Below are positions 44,432 to 53,300 of a stretch of 63,083 nt of DNA, in pieces. The notes under the pieces are model-generated. The model was given only the letters and a program-made list of their open reading frames with translations. It did not search any database and had not been told where the DNA came from. A program made the position numbers and the translations under genes. Each line of letters begins with the position of its first letter. The first letter of the stretch is position 1. This DNA is from Balneolales bacterium (lineage in GTDB: Bacteria > Bacteroidota > Rhodothermia > Balneolales > Cyclonatronaceae), in assembly GCA_020832405.1 (NCBI GenBank), contig JAFIET010000003.1:33769-96851 (forward strand), given 5' to 3'.

Positions 44432-44449
44432 AAAATAAAGCAAAGGGGA
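44417..44449. terminator. Perfect 14-bp hairpin overlapping the murI stop codon
   Basis: TCCCCTTTGCTTTA (44417-44430) pairs exactly with TAAAGCAAAGGGGA (44436-44449) around a 5-base GAAAA loop. The murI stop codon lies inside it. There is no long T-run on either side, so termination may need another factor, or the hairpin may protect the convergent transcripts' ends. Confidence 0.6.
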
Positions 44450-44478
44450 AACAACCTCGCTTTTGCAGGTCTGCCTTC

Positions 44479-46428
44479 CTACCCCATCAGCGGCAGCGGG
44501 ATATCCAAAGCGGCGCCAAGCGCGCGAATGAGCAGCATTTCGCGCTCGTTCACCTGCTCATCGGCACAAACCGCGTGGGCTGCGAGATCGAGGATTACGC
44601 GGCGCACATCAGCGGATGAAGCCGCAAGCTCCGTTAGGGCCGACTCCAGCGATGCCGCGGTGCAGGCCTCAGCTGATACAAGCCGCAGCGGCAGCTCTTC
44701 GGCACCGGCTACGGCATCCCCTTGTTCCTGAAGCTTGCGAAGCTCGCTCAGGGCCGCTTCGAAGGATTGCTCCGCACTGCCGCCGGATGCATGGCTGAGG
44801 GCGGATAAAACAACCGATAGCCCCGGAATAAGGCTGCTGAGCCGGGTATGGCGGATTTCCGCTTCCGGACGAATGCCAAAGTGCGCATCGAGATTGTGAA
44901 CCAGCATCTGACGCAGCGAAAACTCGAAAATGAGCTGACGCCCGTCCGCCTTGATGAGGTCCATCACCCGCGTGCGGAATTGCTCATACTGCTTTTTGTC
45001 AAGCTCCCGAAGCGCCGGCAGCGCAAGCTCAGCAAGGGCAAGTTTGCGGGTACCGCTGAGTTCGCCCATCGCCTCCGAAAGATTGAGCACGGCCTCGGCC
45101 ACATCATCCTCTTTCCCGGTTGAAAGCAGCTCGAGCTGTTTGCCGCGCACGCTTGTTTCGGTATCGAGCAGCAGGGCGTATAGGAGCTGCGGGGCATCGC
45201 CGGTGTGCTGCGCGGCATGCAGACCGGCTTCGGGCAGGGTTTCACGGAGGAGGCGGGCCTGCTCCAGCTGATCGCCTTCGATGGTACCGGCAGCCGCAAT
45301 GAGCACCTCGGGCGTGATGCCGGGCAGCCTGAGCGCATCGTGCCCGCCCAGCGGACCGCGCGACTGCCCCGAAGCCTGCTTTGCAGTTTTGTCAGCGGAA
45401 GGCTGCGGTTTCCTTGAGGACCGTGCAGCGCCCGGCTCAAGCAGATGCAGCGCATTCAGGGCCTCGAGCCTCTTGGGGATGGGCGGATGCGTGGCAAACA
45501 TGGCATTCATCCAGCTTTTTTGGCCGGTTGAAAAAAACAGATGACTCATTTCGGCGGCGTGCGCATCCTTCACATCTGAGCCTTCGGCGTGCCGCTGAAT
45601 CTTTGCCAGGGCCGATGCAATGCCTTCGGGATTACGGGTGAACTGCGCCGCAGCAGCGTCGGCCAGGAACTCCCGCTGCCGGGAAACAGCCGACTGAATC
45701 ATGCGCCCGAACAGAACGCCGAGGTAGCCAATTACCGTGAGGGCAAGCCCAAGCGCAATAATGGCGATGGTCGCGTTGTTGCGGTTCCGGCCCCCGCCGA
45801 GGCGCACATACATCTGTGAGCGCATCAGAATCATCCCCATCAGGTGAATCACCAGAATCCCGTTCAGGATACCGATCAGCCGGATATTCAGGCGCATATC
45901 ACCGTTAAAAATATGGCTGAACTCGTGCGCGATTACGCCCTGCAGCTCATCGCGGGTAAGCAGCTCCATACAGCCGCGCGTTACCCCAACAACGGCATCG
46001 CGGGTACTGTAGCCCGCGGCAAAGGCATTGATGCCGGGCTCGTTATCCATCACATACACCGCCGGCACCGGCACGCCCGAAGCAATCGACATTTCTTCTA
46101 CAATATTCATCAGCTTGCGCTCGTGCGTGTCGGTCGTGCTGCTTTTCACAAGCCGGGCGCCCATCATCTCAGCAACTGCGCTGCCTCCCTTGCTAAGCTG
46201 AGAAATCCGCCAGCCCGATCCCGCTGCTATAACCAGCAAAATTACGGTTGAAACGCCAATCAGCAGCTCCGGCACCCATAAACTGCCCATTCCGGCACCG
46301 GCACCGGCGAACAGCACAAGAAGCACAAAATAGACCGATAAAATCAGCCCGATTACAGCAAGGGCGTAGAAAAAGACCAGTTTTTTGGTGTTGCGGCGCG
46401 CATCATCCTGCGCTTTAAAAAAATCCAT
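44479..46428 (-). CDS. M48 family metalloprotease (HtpX-like) with TerB-like C-terminal region
   Basis: A 649-residue membrane zinc protease. Two N-terminal transmembrane helices (about residues 19-75) precede the M48 core, with the zinc motif GVIAHEFSHIFNGDMRL and the third ligand in REFLADAAAAQFTRNP. Two more hydrophobic segments lie around residues 185-240. The core resembles HtpX, which degrades damaged membrane proteins. The C-terminal 300 residues are extra. They are helical and end with a segment resembling TerB/DjlA-type helical domains (VCADEQVNEREMLLIRALGA). A LemA gene lies upstream on the same strand, a common pairing, with a strong terminator between them. Confidence 0.88.
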   Translation of the reverse strand: MDFFKAQDDARRNTKKLVFFYALAVIGLILSVYFVLLVLFAGAGAGMGSLWVPELLIGVSTVILLVIAAGSGWRISQLSKGGSAVAEMMGARLVKSSTTDTHERKLMNIVEEMSIASGVPVPAVYVMDNEPGINAFAAGYSTRDAVVGVTRGCMELLTRDELQGVIAHEFSHIFNGDMRLNIRLIGILNGILVIHLMGMILMRSQMYVRLGGGRNRNNATIAIIALGLALTVIGYLGVLFGRMIQSAVSRQREFLADAAAAQFTRNPEGIASALAKIQRHAEGSDVKDAHAAEMSHLFFSTGQKSWMNAMFATHPPIPKRLEALNALHLLEPGAARSSRKPQPSADKTAKQASGQSRGPLGGHDALRLPGITPEVLIAAAGTIEGDQLEQARLLRETLPEAGLHAAQHTGDAPQLLYALLLDTETSVRGKQLELLSTGKEDDVAEAVLNLSEAMGELSGTRKLALAELALPALRELDKKQYEQFRTRVMDLIKADGRQLIFEFSLRQMLVHNLDAHFGIRPEAEIRHTRLSSLIPGLSVVLSALSHASGGSAEQSFEAALSELRKLQEQGDAVAGAEELPLRLVSAEACTAASLESALTELAASSADVRRVILDLAAHAVCADEQVNEREMLLIRALGAALDIPLPLMG

Positions 46429-46447
46429 GAGGGAAACCCGTTTTCAG

Positions 46448-46478
46448 AAAAAAAGCCCGCACCGAAAGCCGGGCGGGC
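46448..46478 (-). terminator. Intrinsic terminator between lemA and the M48 protease gene
   Basis: On the minus strand a 6-bp GC stem (GCCCGC/GCGGGC, plus 46455-46460 and 46473-46478) is extended by an inner CCG/CGG pair set and is followed by seven T (46448-46454). It ends only about 20 bases before the protease start codon. This suggests either that the protease has a separate promoter or that transcription is attenuated here. Confidence 0.8.
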
Positions 46479-46538
46479 AGTGAATGGTTGATGGCCGTGC
46501 ACCTTAACTAAGCACAGCGCGGCTAAATCAGGCCCGGC

Positions 46539-47135
46539 TCAGGTGAAGGATACCCGAACATTCTGACGCTCTTCCGCAGGATTATCGAGCTCGAAGAGCG
46601 GGGCTTCATTAAAACCGTACAGATTGGCAAAAATGATGTTGGGGAATTTTTCCCGCTGTGTGTTGTAGCTCATCACCGAATCATTAAAAGCCTGCCGCGC
46701 AAAGGAAATCTTGTTTTCCGTTGAAGTAAGCTCTTCCGTGATTTGCATCATATTTTGGTTGGCCTTGAGGTCAGGGTAGGATTCTGACAGCGCAAAAAAC
46801 CGGCTCATTACCCCTGAGAGCTGCTGCTCGCTTTTCTGAAGTTTGCCGAGTGCATCAGCATTGGAAGGATCGGCCGCAACCTGCTTCTCAACCTGAACTG
46901 CCTGATTCCGTGCTTTGATTACGGCTTCGAGCGTTTCCCGCTCATGCTTCATGTAACCCTTGGCGGTCTCTACAAGATTGGGAATAAGATCATAGCGCCG
47001 TTTGAGCTGCACATCAATCTGTGAAAACGCATTTTTGTAGCGGTTGCGCATGGTCACGAGTCCGTTGTAAATGCTGATCTGCCAAATGATCAGCAAAACA
47101 GGAATCGCGATTGCCGCAATGATAAAAATCATCAT
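46539..47135 (-). CDS. lemA: LemA family protein
   Basis: A 198-residue LemA protein. A single N-terminal transmembrane helix (IFIIAAIAIPVLLIIWQISI) leads directly into the family core: YNGLVTMRNRYKNAFSQIDV, QLKRRYDLIPNLVETAKGYM, then long antiparallel helices with FALSESYPDLKANQNM and SFARQAFNDSVMSYN, and the closing FPNIIFANLYGF. The length is normal. LemA proteins commonly neighbour M48 or TPM-domain membrane proteins. Their function is unclear, with a suggested role in envelope stress or in assisting the protease. It is followed by the HtpX-like gene beyond an intrinsic terminator. Confidence 0.93.
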   Translation of the reverse strand: MMIFIIAAIAIPVLLIIWQISIYNGLVTMRNRYKNAFSQIDVQLKRRYDLIPNLVETAKGYMKHERETLEAVIKARNQAVQVEKQVAADPSNADALGKLQKSEQQLSGVMSRFFALSESYPDLKANQNMMQITEELTSTENKISFARQAFNDSVMSYNTQREKFPNIIFANLYGFNEAPLFELDNPAEERQNVRVSFT

Positions 47136-47285
47136 GGGTCTGTTTGTTTTAGGGGAATTAGAAAACCTTTGTAAAGCAATAACTTATGCGCCAATATAGG
47201 ATTTTTTACTGTTCGATAGTAAATCTTAGCCCGTTTTCCGGGAATTTAGGTAAACCGCAAAAAACGGTGGGGGCAACAGAACCTT

Positions 47286-47621
47286 CTACCGGCCGCGCCC
47301 GAGTATCAGATACCCGCTGAGGCAGGCAAAACCTCCGGTAAGCGCGCCGACCGCCCAGGTGATGACGTACATCACCCATACCGGCACCGACATTACGGCG
47401 GCTACCTGCGCCGACAGCACGAAGCCGTTCTGCCAGTCGGCAAAAAGCGCGAGTACCAGCCAGAGCCCGCCAACGCCGGTCATCCCGGCCGACAAAGCCT
47501 TGAGCCCGCGGTCAGGGCCAATGAGTCCGGCAATAAAACAGGGGATAACCAGGGTCCACCAGGGGAAAAAGAGCATCAGCCCCCAGGTGCCAAGTACAAT
47601 GATTACGACAGATGCTTTCAT
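47286..47621 (-). CDS. Small hydrophobic membrane protein
   Basis: A 111-residue protein that is almost wholly hydrophobic, with three or four transmembrane helices (VVIIVLGTWGLMLFFPWWTL, IPCFIAGLIG, GMTGVGGLWLVLALFADWQN, AAVMSVPVWVMYVITWAVGA) and a basic C-terminal end (YLILGRGR). No family is recognised. It lies 72 bases downstream of the penicillin acylase gene on the same strand and about 150 bases upstream of lemA, so it could be transcribed with either. Function is unknown. Confidence 0.7.
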   Translation of the reverse strand: MKASVVIIVLGTWGLMLFFPWWTLVIPCFIAGLIGPDRGLKALSAGMTGVGGLWLVLALFADWQNGFVLSAQVAAVMSVPVWVMYVITWAVGALTGGFACLSGYLILGRGR

Positions 47622-47693
47622 AGATTCCTGCGATTTTGAGTCTGAAAAAATGGGTTCTGTTTTTGGAGACAGCTGCGGGCTGAGGCCCTGCGC

Positions 47694-50150
47694 TTACTCC
47701 GGGAAAGTCGGGTTGTCGCGGGCCGTTTGCAGCCAGCTCATTGCCTCTTCGGGTGTTCTGAAGAAATGAAGCGGGAAGAGCTCGCCGCGTGCCCAGGGCT
47801 CGATGAAGTTGTCATAATGCCGGCTGCCGGGGCTGCCGGATTGTCCGCCGGGGTACACGCCCCAGGCCCGGATCTCATCTTCGAGGCTCACAACCATGCG
47901 CCAGCTCGGGCCGTTGGTGCCGCGCATCGAGTTTACGGCCTCGGTTGCGCCGTCCGTGCGGATGCTCATGCGGCTGAGCGGCTCAATCCGTGTGAGGTGC
48001 ATGATGCGCACCTGCTGATACCGCCACCAGCGCCACAAGCGGCGCTCTTCACCCATGCGGCGGGTGAGTTCGGCAATGGCATCATCCCATGATTTCATCA
48101 CAAGCGCAGACAGATCAGCCGGGGCAGCAGCCGGTACCGGGGCAAAATTATCGATAATGTAGGCGTACTCAGCAGGATCGGCGAGTACCTGAATGGTGCG
48201 GATATACTCCGGCACCCTGCGGTGCTGCGGGAGCAGGCCGGACAGCGGAATGTCCCAAAGGTTCGACCTGATTTGCCGCAGCCACTCATTAAAGATGACG
48301 GGCGCGTGCTCGTCGGCTTTCATCTCGTAATCCCATGCTTCGAGCTTTTCAACAAGATCGAGGTCAGGAGCGGAGAGGTTTTGAAAGCCATCGCTGCTTC
48401 TGAGCAGGTCGAGCATAACGGGCAGGCCTTCACGCGCCCTGAGGCTGAGGTCGTCGTTTTGCAGCGCCTGCATATCGCGCCAGTCGGCATTGTTCATTTC
48501 GGCAAGACGCTCATTGATGCGGGCACCACGCTCGAAAGAGGAGAAAAATCTTCCGAGATAGTACGGGTAGTCGGGCGCTGCGGGATTTTGATTCGCAGAG
48601 CTCACAAAGCCGCGGTCCGGATTGGTGATACGCGGCACTTCGTTACGGGGCACGAAAGCCTGCCAGTCGTAGGCTGCACTGCTGCCGTCGCTTATAAAAT
48701 CGCCCATCCCCTCCCATCTCAGCGGGAACAAACCATTGTGCCAGAGTGAGATGTTCCCGTGCCGGTCAGCGTAGGTGAAGTTCTGTGCCGGCGTTTCGAA
48801 ATACGGGAGCGCTGCGGTAAAGTCCTCGTAGCCGCGGGCGCGGTTTAGGGTAAAAAAAGTGCGCAGATCGGTCGTGCCGCGGTGCGCCATCCACTGCGAG
48901 GCCTGACCCCGAAGCCGGTCGCGGTCGAGCACCACAACCGGCCCGTGATGCGTGTACCACACGGTATCCTGCACGGCCGCTGACCCGCGAACGCCAATTT
49001 CCTCAATAACCATGCGGGTAGGTTTCCACTCGCCTTCGTGCAGGTATTCGGTGAGGCTGCGGTCTCGGAAGGTAACTTCATACACATCCAGCACATTGGC
49101 TCCGGAATTGGTAACGCCCCATGCCACATCCTCATTAAACCCGACAATAACAGACGGAATGCCCGGGATGGAAACCCCGTACACGTTCAGGCCGGGGGCG
49201 TTCAGCTGCACTTCATACCAGATGGCGGGCATGGTCATTTCCAGGTGCATGTCGTTGGCGAGCAGGGGCCGGCCAGTCTCCGTGCGGCTGCCGTGTACGG
49301 CCCAGGAATTGCTGCCGAGCGACGGATCCGGCAGGCGGTGCAGGTCGCCGGCGGCATCGGAAAGCAGGGTCGGGCTGAAGGGGTCCGGTGCGGGTCCCGG
49401 TGTCAGGCTTGGCGCAGGCCATTGCGTGCCCGGCGGGATGATGGGATCCATTTCAACCGGATGAGCGGGTAAAAAGCGGTCGAGGAAGGCGTCGCCCAGG
49501 GCAGCCCGCATGTGGCTCATGCGCACAGCCGAGGTGCCCCCGGCCAGGGTCGAGGCCATGTTCATGTGCATGAGGGCCACATTGATGGGCTCGAACGGTT
49601 CCGGTTTGTAGCCCAGCAGCTTGAACTCCAGCGGGATTTCCCGCCGCGGCAGCTGACCGATAAAAGCGTTGACACCAGCAGTATAAGCGTCGATGATTTC
49701 CATGAGCTCGGGCTGCTGCTGATAGGCCTCAATTTTGTTTTGAGCCCCCCAAAGCATGCCGCGCCGGCGTTCCGCGCGGTCGAGGGCTACGGTCTGCTCG
49801 CCGAGCACCTCAGAAAGCCTGCCCGCTGCACCCCTCACCTGAAGATCCATCTGCCAGAGGCGGTCCTGCGCGGTAACGAAACCCTGCGCAAAATACACAT
49901 CATGATCGTTTCGGGCGAAAATGTGCGGGACCCGCCGGTCGTCGAACACCACAAGCACGGAGTCCCGAAGGCCTTCGGCGCGCAGCCATACCGCGCCGGG
50001 TTCGTGCTGCGGCTCCGCAGTTTGCCAGAAACCACTGATTGGATTTACGAAAGGGCCGAGGGCCGGAATCATACCGGCACGGCTGTTCAGAATTAATACG
50101 AGCGCAAGGGTTACAACAACTGCCCCGCCTACTTTTAGCCATTTAACCAT
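47694..50150 (-). CDS. Penicillin acylase family Ntn-hydrolase
   Basis: An 818-residue precursor of the penicillin amidase (S45) family, which hydrolyses amide bonds of penicillins, acyl-homoserine lactones or related compounds. An N-terminal hydrophobic segment (VGGAVVVTLALVLIL) is a signal or anchor. The alpha-chain begins VFDDRRVPHIFARNDHDVYF with AQDRLWQMDLQVRGA. The beta-chain nucleophile is Ser280 in GSNSWAVHGSRT, where self-cleavage exposes the Ser. LLANDMHLEMTMPAIWYEV and GFNEDVAWGVTNSGANVLD follow as expected. The true substrate is unknown. It is convergent with no gene and sits downstream of the 1909-aa secreted protein on the same strand. Confidence 0.92.
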   Translation of the reverse strand: MVKWLKVGGAVVVTLALVLILNSRAGMIPALGPFVNPISGFWQTAEPQHEPGAVWLRAEGLRDSVLVVFDDRRVPHIFARNDHDVYFAQGFVTAQDRLWQMDLQVRGAAGRLSEVLGEQTVALDRAERRRGMLWGAQNKIEAYQQQPELMEIIDAYTAGVNAFIGQLPRREIPLEFKLLGYKPEPFEPINVALMHMNMASTLAGGTSAVRMSHMRAALGDAFLDRFLPAHPVEMDPIIPPGTQWPAPSLTPGPAPDPFSPTLLSDAAGDLHRLPDPSLGSNSWAVHGSRTETGRPLLANDMHLEMTMPAIWYEVQLNAPGLNVYGVSIPGIPSVIVGFNEDVAWGVTNSGANVLDVYEVTFRDRSLTEYLHEGEWKPTRMVIEEIGVRGSAAVQDTVWYTHHGPVVVLDRDRLRGQASQWMAHRGTTDLRTFFTLNRARGYEDFTAALPYFETPAQNFTYADRHGNISLWHNGLFPLRWEGMGDFISDGSSAAYDWQAFVPRNEVPRITNPDRGFVSSANQNPAAPDYPYYLGRFFSSFERGARINERLAEMNNADWRDMQALQNDDLSLRAREGLPVMLDLLRSSDGFQNLSAPDLDLVEKLEAWDYEMKADEHAPVIFNEWLRQIRSNLWDIPLSGLLPQHRRVPEYIRTIQVLADPAEYAYIIDNFAPVPAAAPADLSALVMKSWDDAIAELTRRMGEERRLWRWWRYQQVRIMHLTRIEPLSRMSIRTDGATEAVNSMRGTNGPSWRMVVSLEDEIRAWGVYPGGQSGSPGSRHYDNFIEPWARGELFPLHFFRTPEEAMSWLQTARDNPTFPE

Positions 50151-50317
50151 ACAGATGTGCTTGTGTTCAGAAAAGGTCTTGATTTAGTGCTGCCGGGCCG
50201 ATTCAGCTTTGAGGTGTACAAAAATCAGTTTTTGAGCTCAGCTGCGGTGAATGAAAGTAAGGAGGATGGGGCTCAGTTACAATTTCGGGGGAAGAGTCCG
50301 GAAGCGGTTAGCCCGGC

Positions 50318-53300
50318 TCAAAGCCGGCGGGCGAGCACAACCGTTTCGCGGAAGGTTTTGGTTTTGCCGGCAGCGCTGTTGTAGGCTTCAAATACCACAA
50401 TGTAGATTCCGACCCGATTTTCCATGCCGTTGTCGCGGCGGCCGTCCCAGATGAGGGTTCCGCTCAGGCCCGCCGGCCGGCCGTCGGCAAGGGTTCTTAC
50501 CAGCCTGCCGTGCCGGTCGAAGATGCGTACCCGCAGCAGGTAGTCCGGCTCATCGAGCAGATAGCTGAGGAAGAGGTTGTCGTCGAAGCCGTCGCCATCC
50601 GGGGAGAAGGGATTGGGTTCAAGCACCAGACCTTCGCGTGCCGGAAAGTCCGCGGGCTGCTGCATCAGAGAGTTCGGACTGCCGGGTGTACCGCCGGCGG
50701 GCACGACACTCGAGCCCCAGTTAGAAGCATCATTTCCGGATGCCTCCGGATTGATGCGCTCCAGGGCGATCCCGCGGGTATCCGAAAGGTTCGGATTATG
50801 CCAGCTTGCGGCATAAAATACGGAGTCGATAAGGGTGCTGTCGGCCCCGGCCAGAAACACGGCATCGGCGCTGGTGCTTAGGCTGAGCGTACTGCGGTCG
50901 GCACGGAAGAACATCGGACTTTCATCAAGCTCAAAGAAACGTGCAATTCTCGTTTCACCGAAATTTCGCTGCGGATCGGCAAACAGCACCGCGTAACCGT
51001 TGGCGGGCACCCAGGCGCTTTCGGTGCTGACAGGAAAAATGCGGCGAACCTGACCATCAAAGTCCGGCTCATCATGAATGTGGAAGCCTTCAAAATTAAC
51101 AGCATACGGCCTGCGGTTATAAAACTCTACGTACTCACTCTGGTCAGGAAACGGATTCCGGCTGCCGCTCAGCGGCTGAAACATAATTTCGTTGATCACC
51201 ACATCGCCCGCCTGCAGCTGCTGCGCCAGCGGGATGCTGAGCTCCCCCGCCCGGTTGCCCGGCACATCCCTCAGCCGGCTTACCTGCACCGTCTGTTCGG
51301 TGCCGGCGAAAGCCGTAACCGGTCCGCCGTTTGCAGCTGAGAGCAGGATGCGGTTGCCGCGCCGCTCATCGAAGTCAAAAACCGATAAGGCGAGGCCGTC
51401 GAGCGCAAAGGCGGTTTGCTCATCGGGGATGACAAATTCGCTGAACCGGAGTTCGATGTGGCCTTCGGGGGTGCGGGTCGCAAAACGGATTTGCGGCGGG
51501 CTCTGATTGGGCTCATAGGCCAGGTTTTCAGCTCCGGCGCTGTGGCCTGTTGGGTGCGCCGCCCAGTTGGAGGGATCGTTAGATGCGGACTCAGGGTCCC
51601 GGCGCTCAATAGCGCGGCCAGCTGCGGGATTTCCGCCCCACGAAGGCTCGTACCGCAGGCTGTCAACGGTGAGGCCTGCCGCATTGCGGATGAATACGGC
51701 ATCCCCGTTCTGACTGAAGGCCGGAATCGCCGGCACCCGCAGAACGCCTGCATCGCCGGACGCCAGACCGAGCAGCTCCGGCTCTTCGGTAACGACCAGA
51801 TACCCGCCCGGCCGGACCGGAATTTGACCTGAAGGGTGCGTGAGCTGAATCAGGCTTGTTGAGCGGCCCAGCTGCCAGCCCTGAAGGTCCAGATTTTCGC
51901 CGGAGCGGTTGTACACCTCCACAAAGCGGGGCGTCTGCCCGCTGACCGGCCGGTACAGGATTTCGTTGATGACCACATCGCCCTGCCCTGCAGGCACAAA
52001 ATCAAGATAAACGACCGCAGCCTGCGCTTCACCCAGCGGATTCCCGAAAATATCGGTGAGGTTTTGCAGGGTGATGCGGTATTCCCTGCCGGCTTCCAAC
52101 GCTGCGGCCGTGCGCAGCTGAATCACATCCCCGCTCACCCCTACGCTGCTGAGCCCGGGATCGGGTAGCAGCTGATAGTTTTGGATGATGCCCGCCTGCC
52201 CCGGATCCATGCTCTTGCTGAAACGAAGCTCGATCCGGTCGGGCTGCGGCGCCGTCGCGCTCAGGAGTTCGGGCGGACTCGTATCGGGCGGGATTTGATT
52301 TGGCAGCCCGGGCGTCGCGAGAAGCGGTGCAGGCGAGTTGCCCCAGTTTTCAGGATACCAGGCAGCGGCGGCTGTCGAGCGGCGCTCGAGGGCAACTTCG
52401 CGGCCGCCCCAGGCCGGACGGTAGCTCAGGGAATCGGCCAGCTGACCGTTCGGCGTTCTCAGCACGATGGCATCGCCGCCGGTTTTGAGGGCAGGGAAAC
52501 GGCTGCCCATGTCAATCAGGGGCACATCCGGGAAAATATCCCGCAGGCTTTCATCCGGGGCCAGCACGGCATAGGCGCCGGGTGCGAGCAGGTAGCTTTC
52601 CTCCGAAATCGGCCGGCGCGTGCCGGTGTCGTTGCTGAGGGTCCAGCCTGCGAGGTCGAAGGCTTCGGCTCCGGTATTGTGGAGTTCGACGAAACGGGAG
52701 TAGCCGTCAGGCCGGTCGTACATGAACTCCGTGATGAAAACCGATCCGGAATCGGGCAGCCCGACCTCAAAATAGGTGAAGCTGCGGCTCTGCTCCGGCA
52801 TCGGCACGCCGAAAATGGACCGGACATCCCGCACGCTCAGGCTGTAGCTTGTATTGTTGATGAGATCATCGGAGAGCGAAAGCTGCATTTCCCGTGGCGC
52901 GGTTTTCTGAATCAGGCTGATTTCCGCATCCCCGGAAAAATCAAAGTTTTCCGGCTGTACGGCCGATGCAGCGTCGATATGCCGGCTGAATCGTGCGATG
53001 AGGGTACGGCTGCCGCTGTACGTAAGGGCCGTAAAAACGGGCGGGGCATCATCCGGCCCTGCGGTGTTGGGCAGCCCCGGCGTGCCGAGCAGCGGATCCG
53101 TGCTTGTTGCCCAGTTTTCCGGGCTGTGGGAAATGGCATCAGCCGAGCGCCGCTCCAAAGCCCGCCCGGCCCCGCCCCATTCGGCCGGGCTATACTGCAG
53201 GGAATCGACCTGAACTTCATCCCCCGAAAAAATCCGGATGCGGTCAGCCGAAGCCCGGTTCATGGACGGGAAATTGCTGACTGCGATGGTGTTACGCGGG

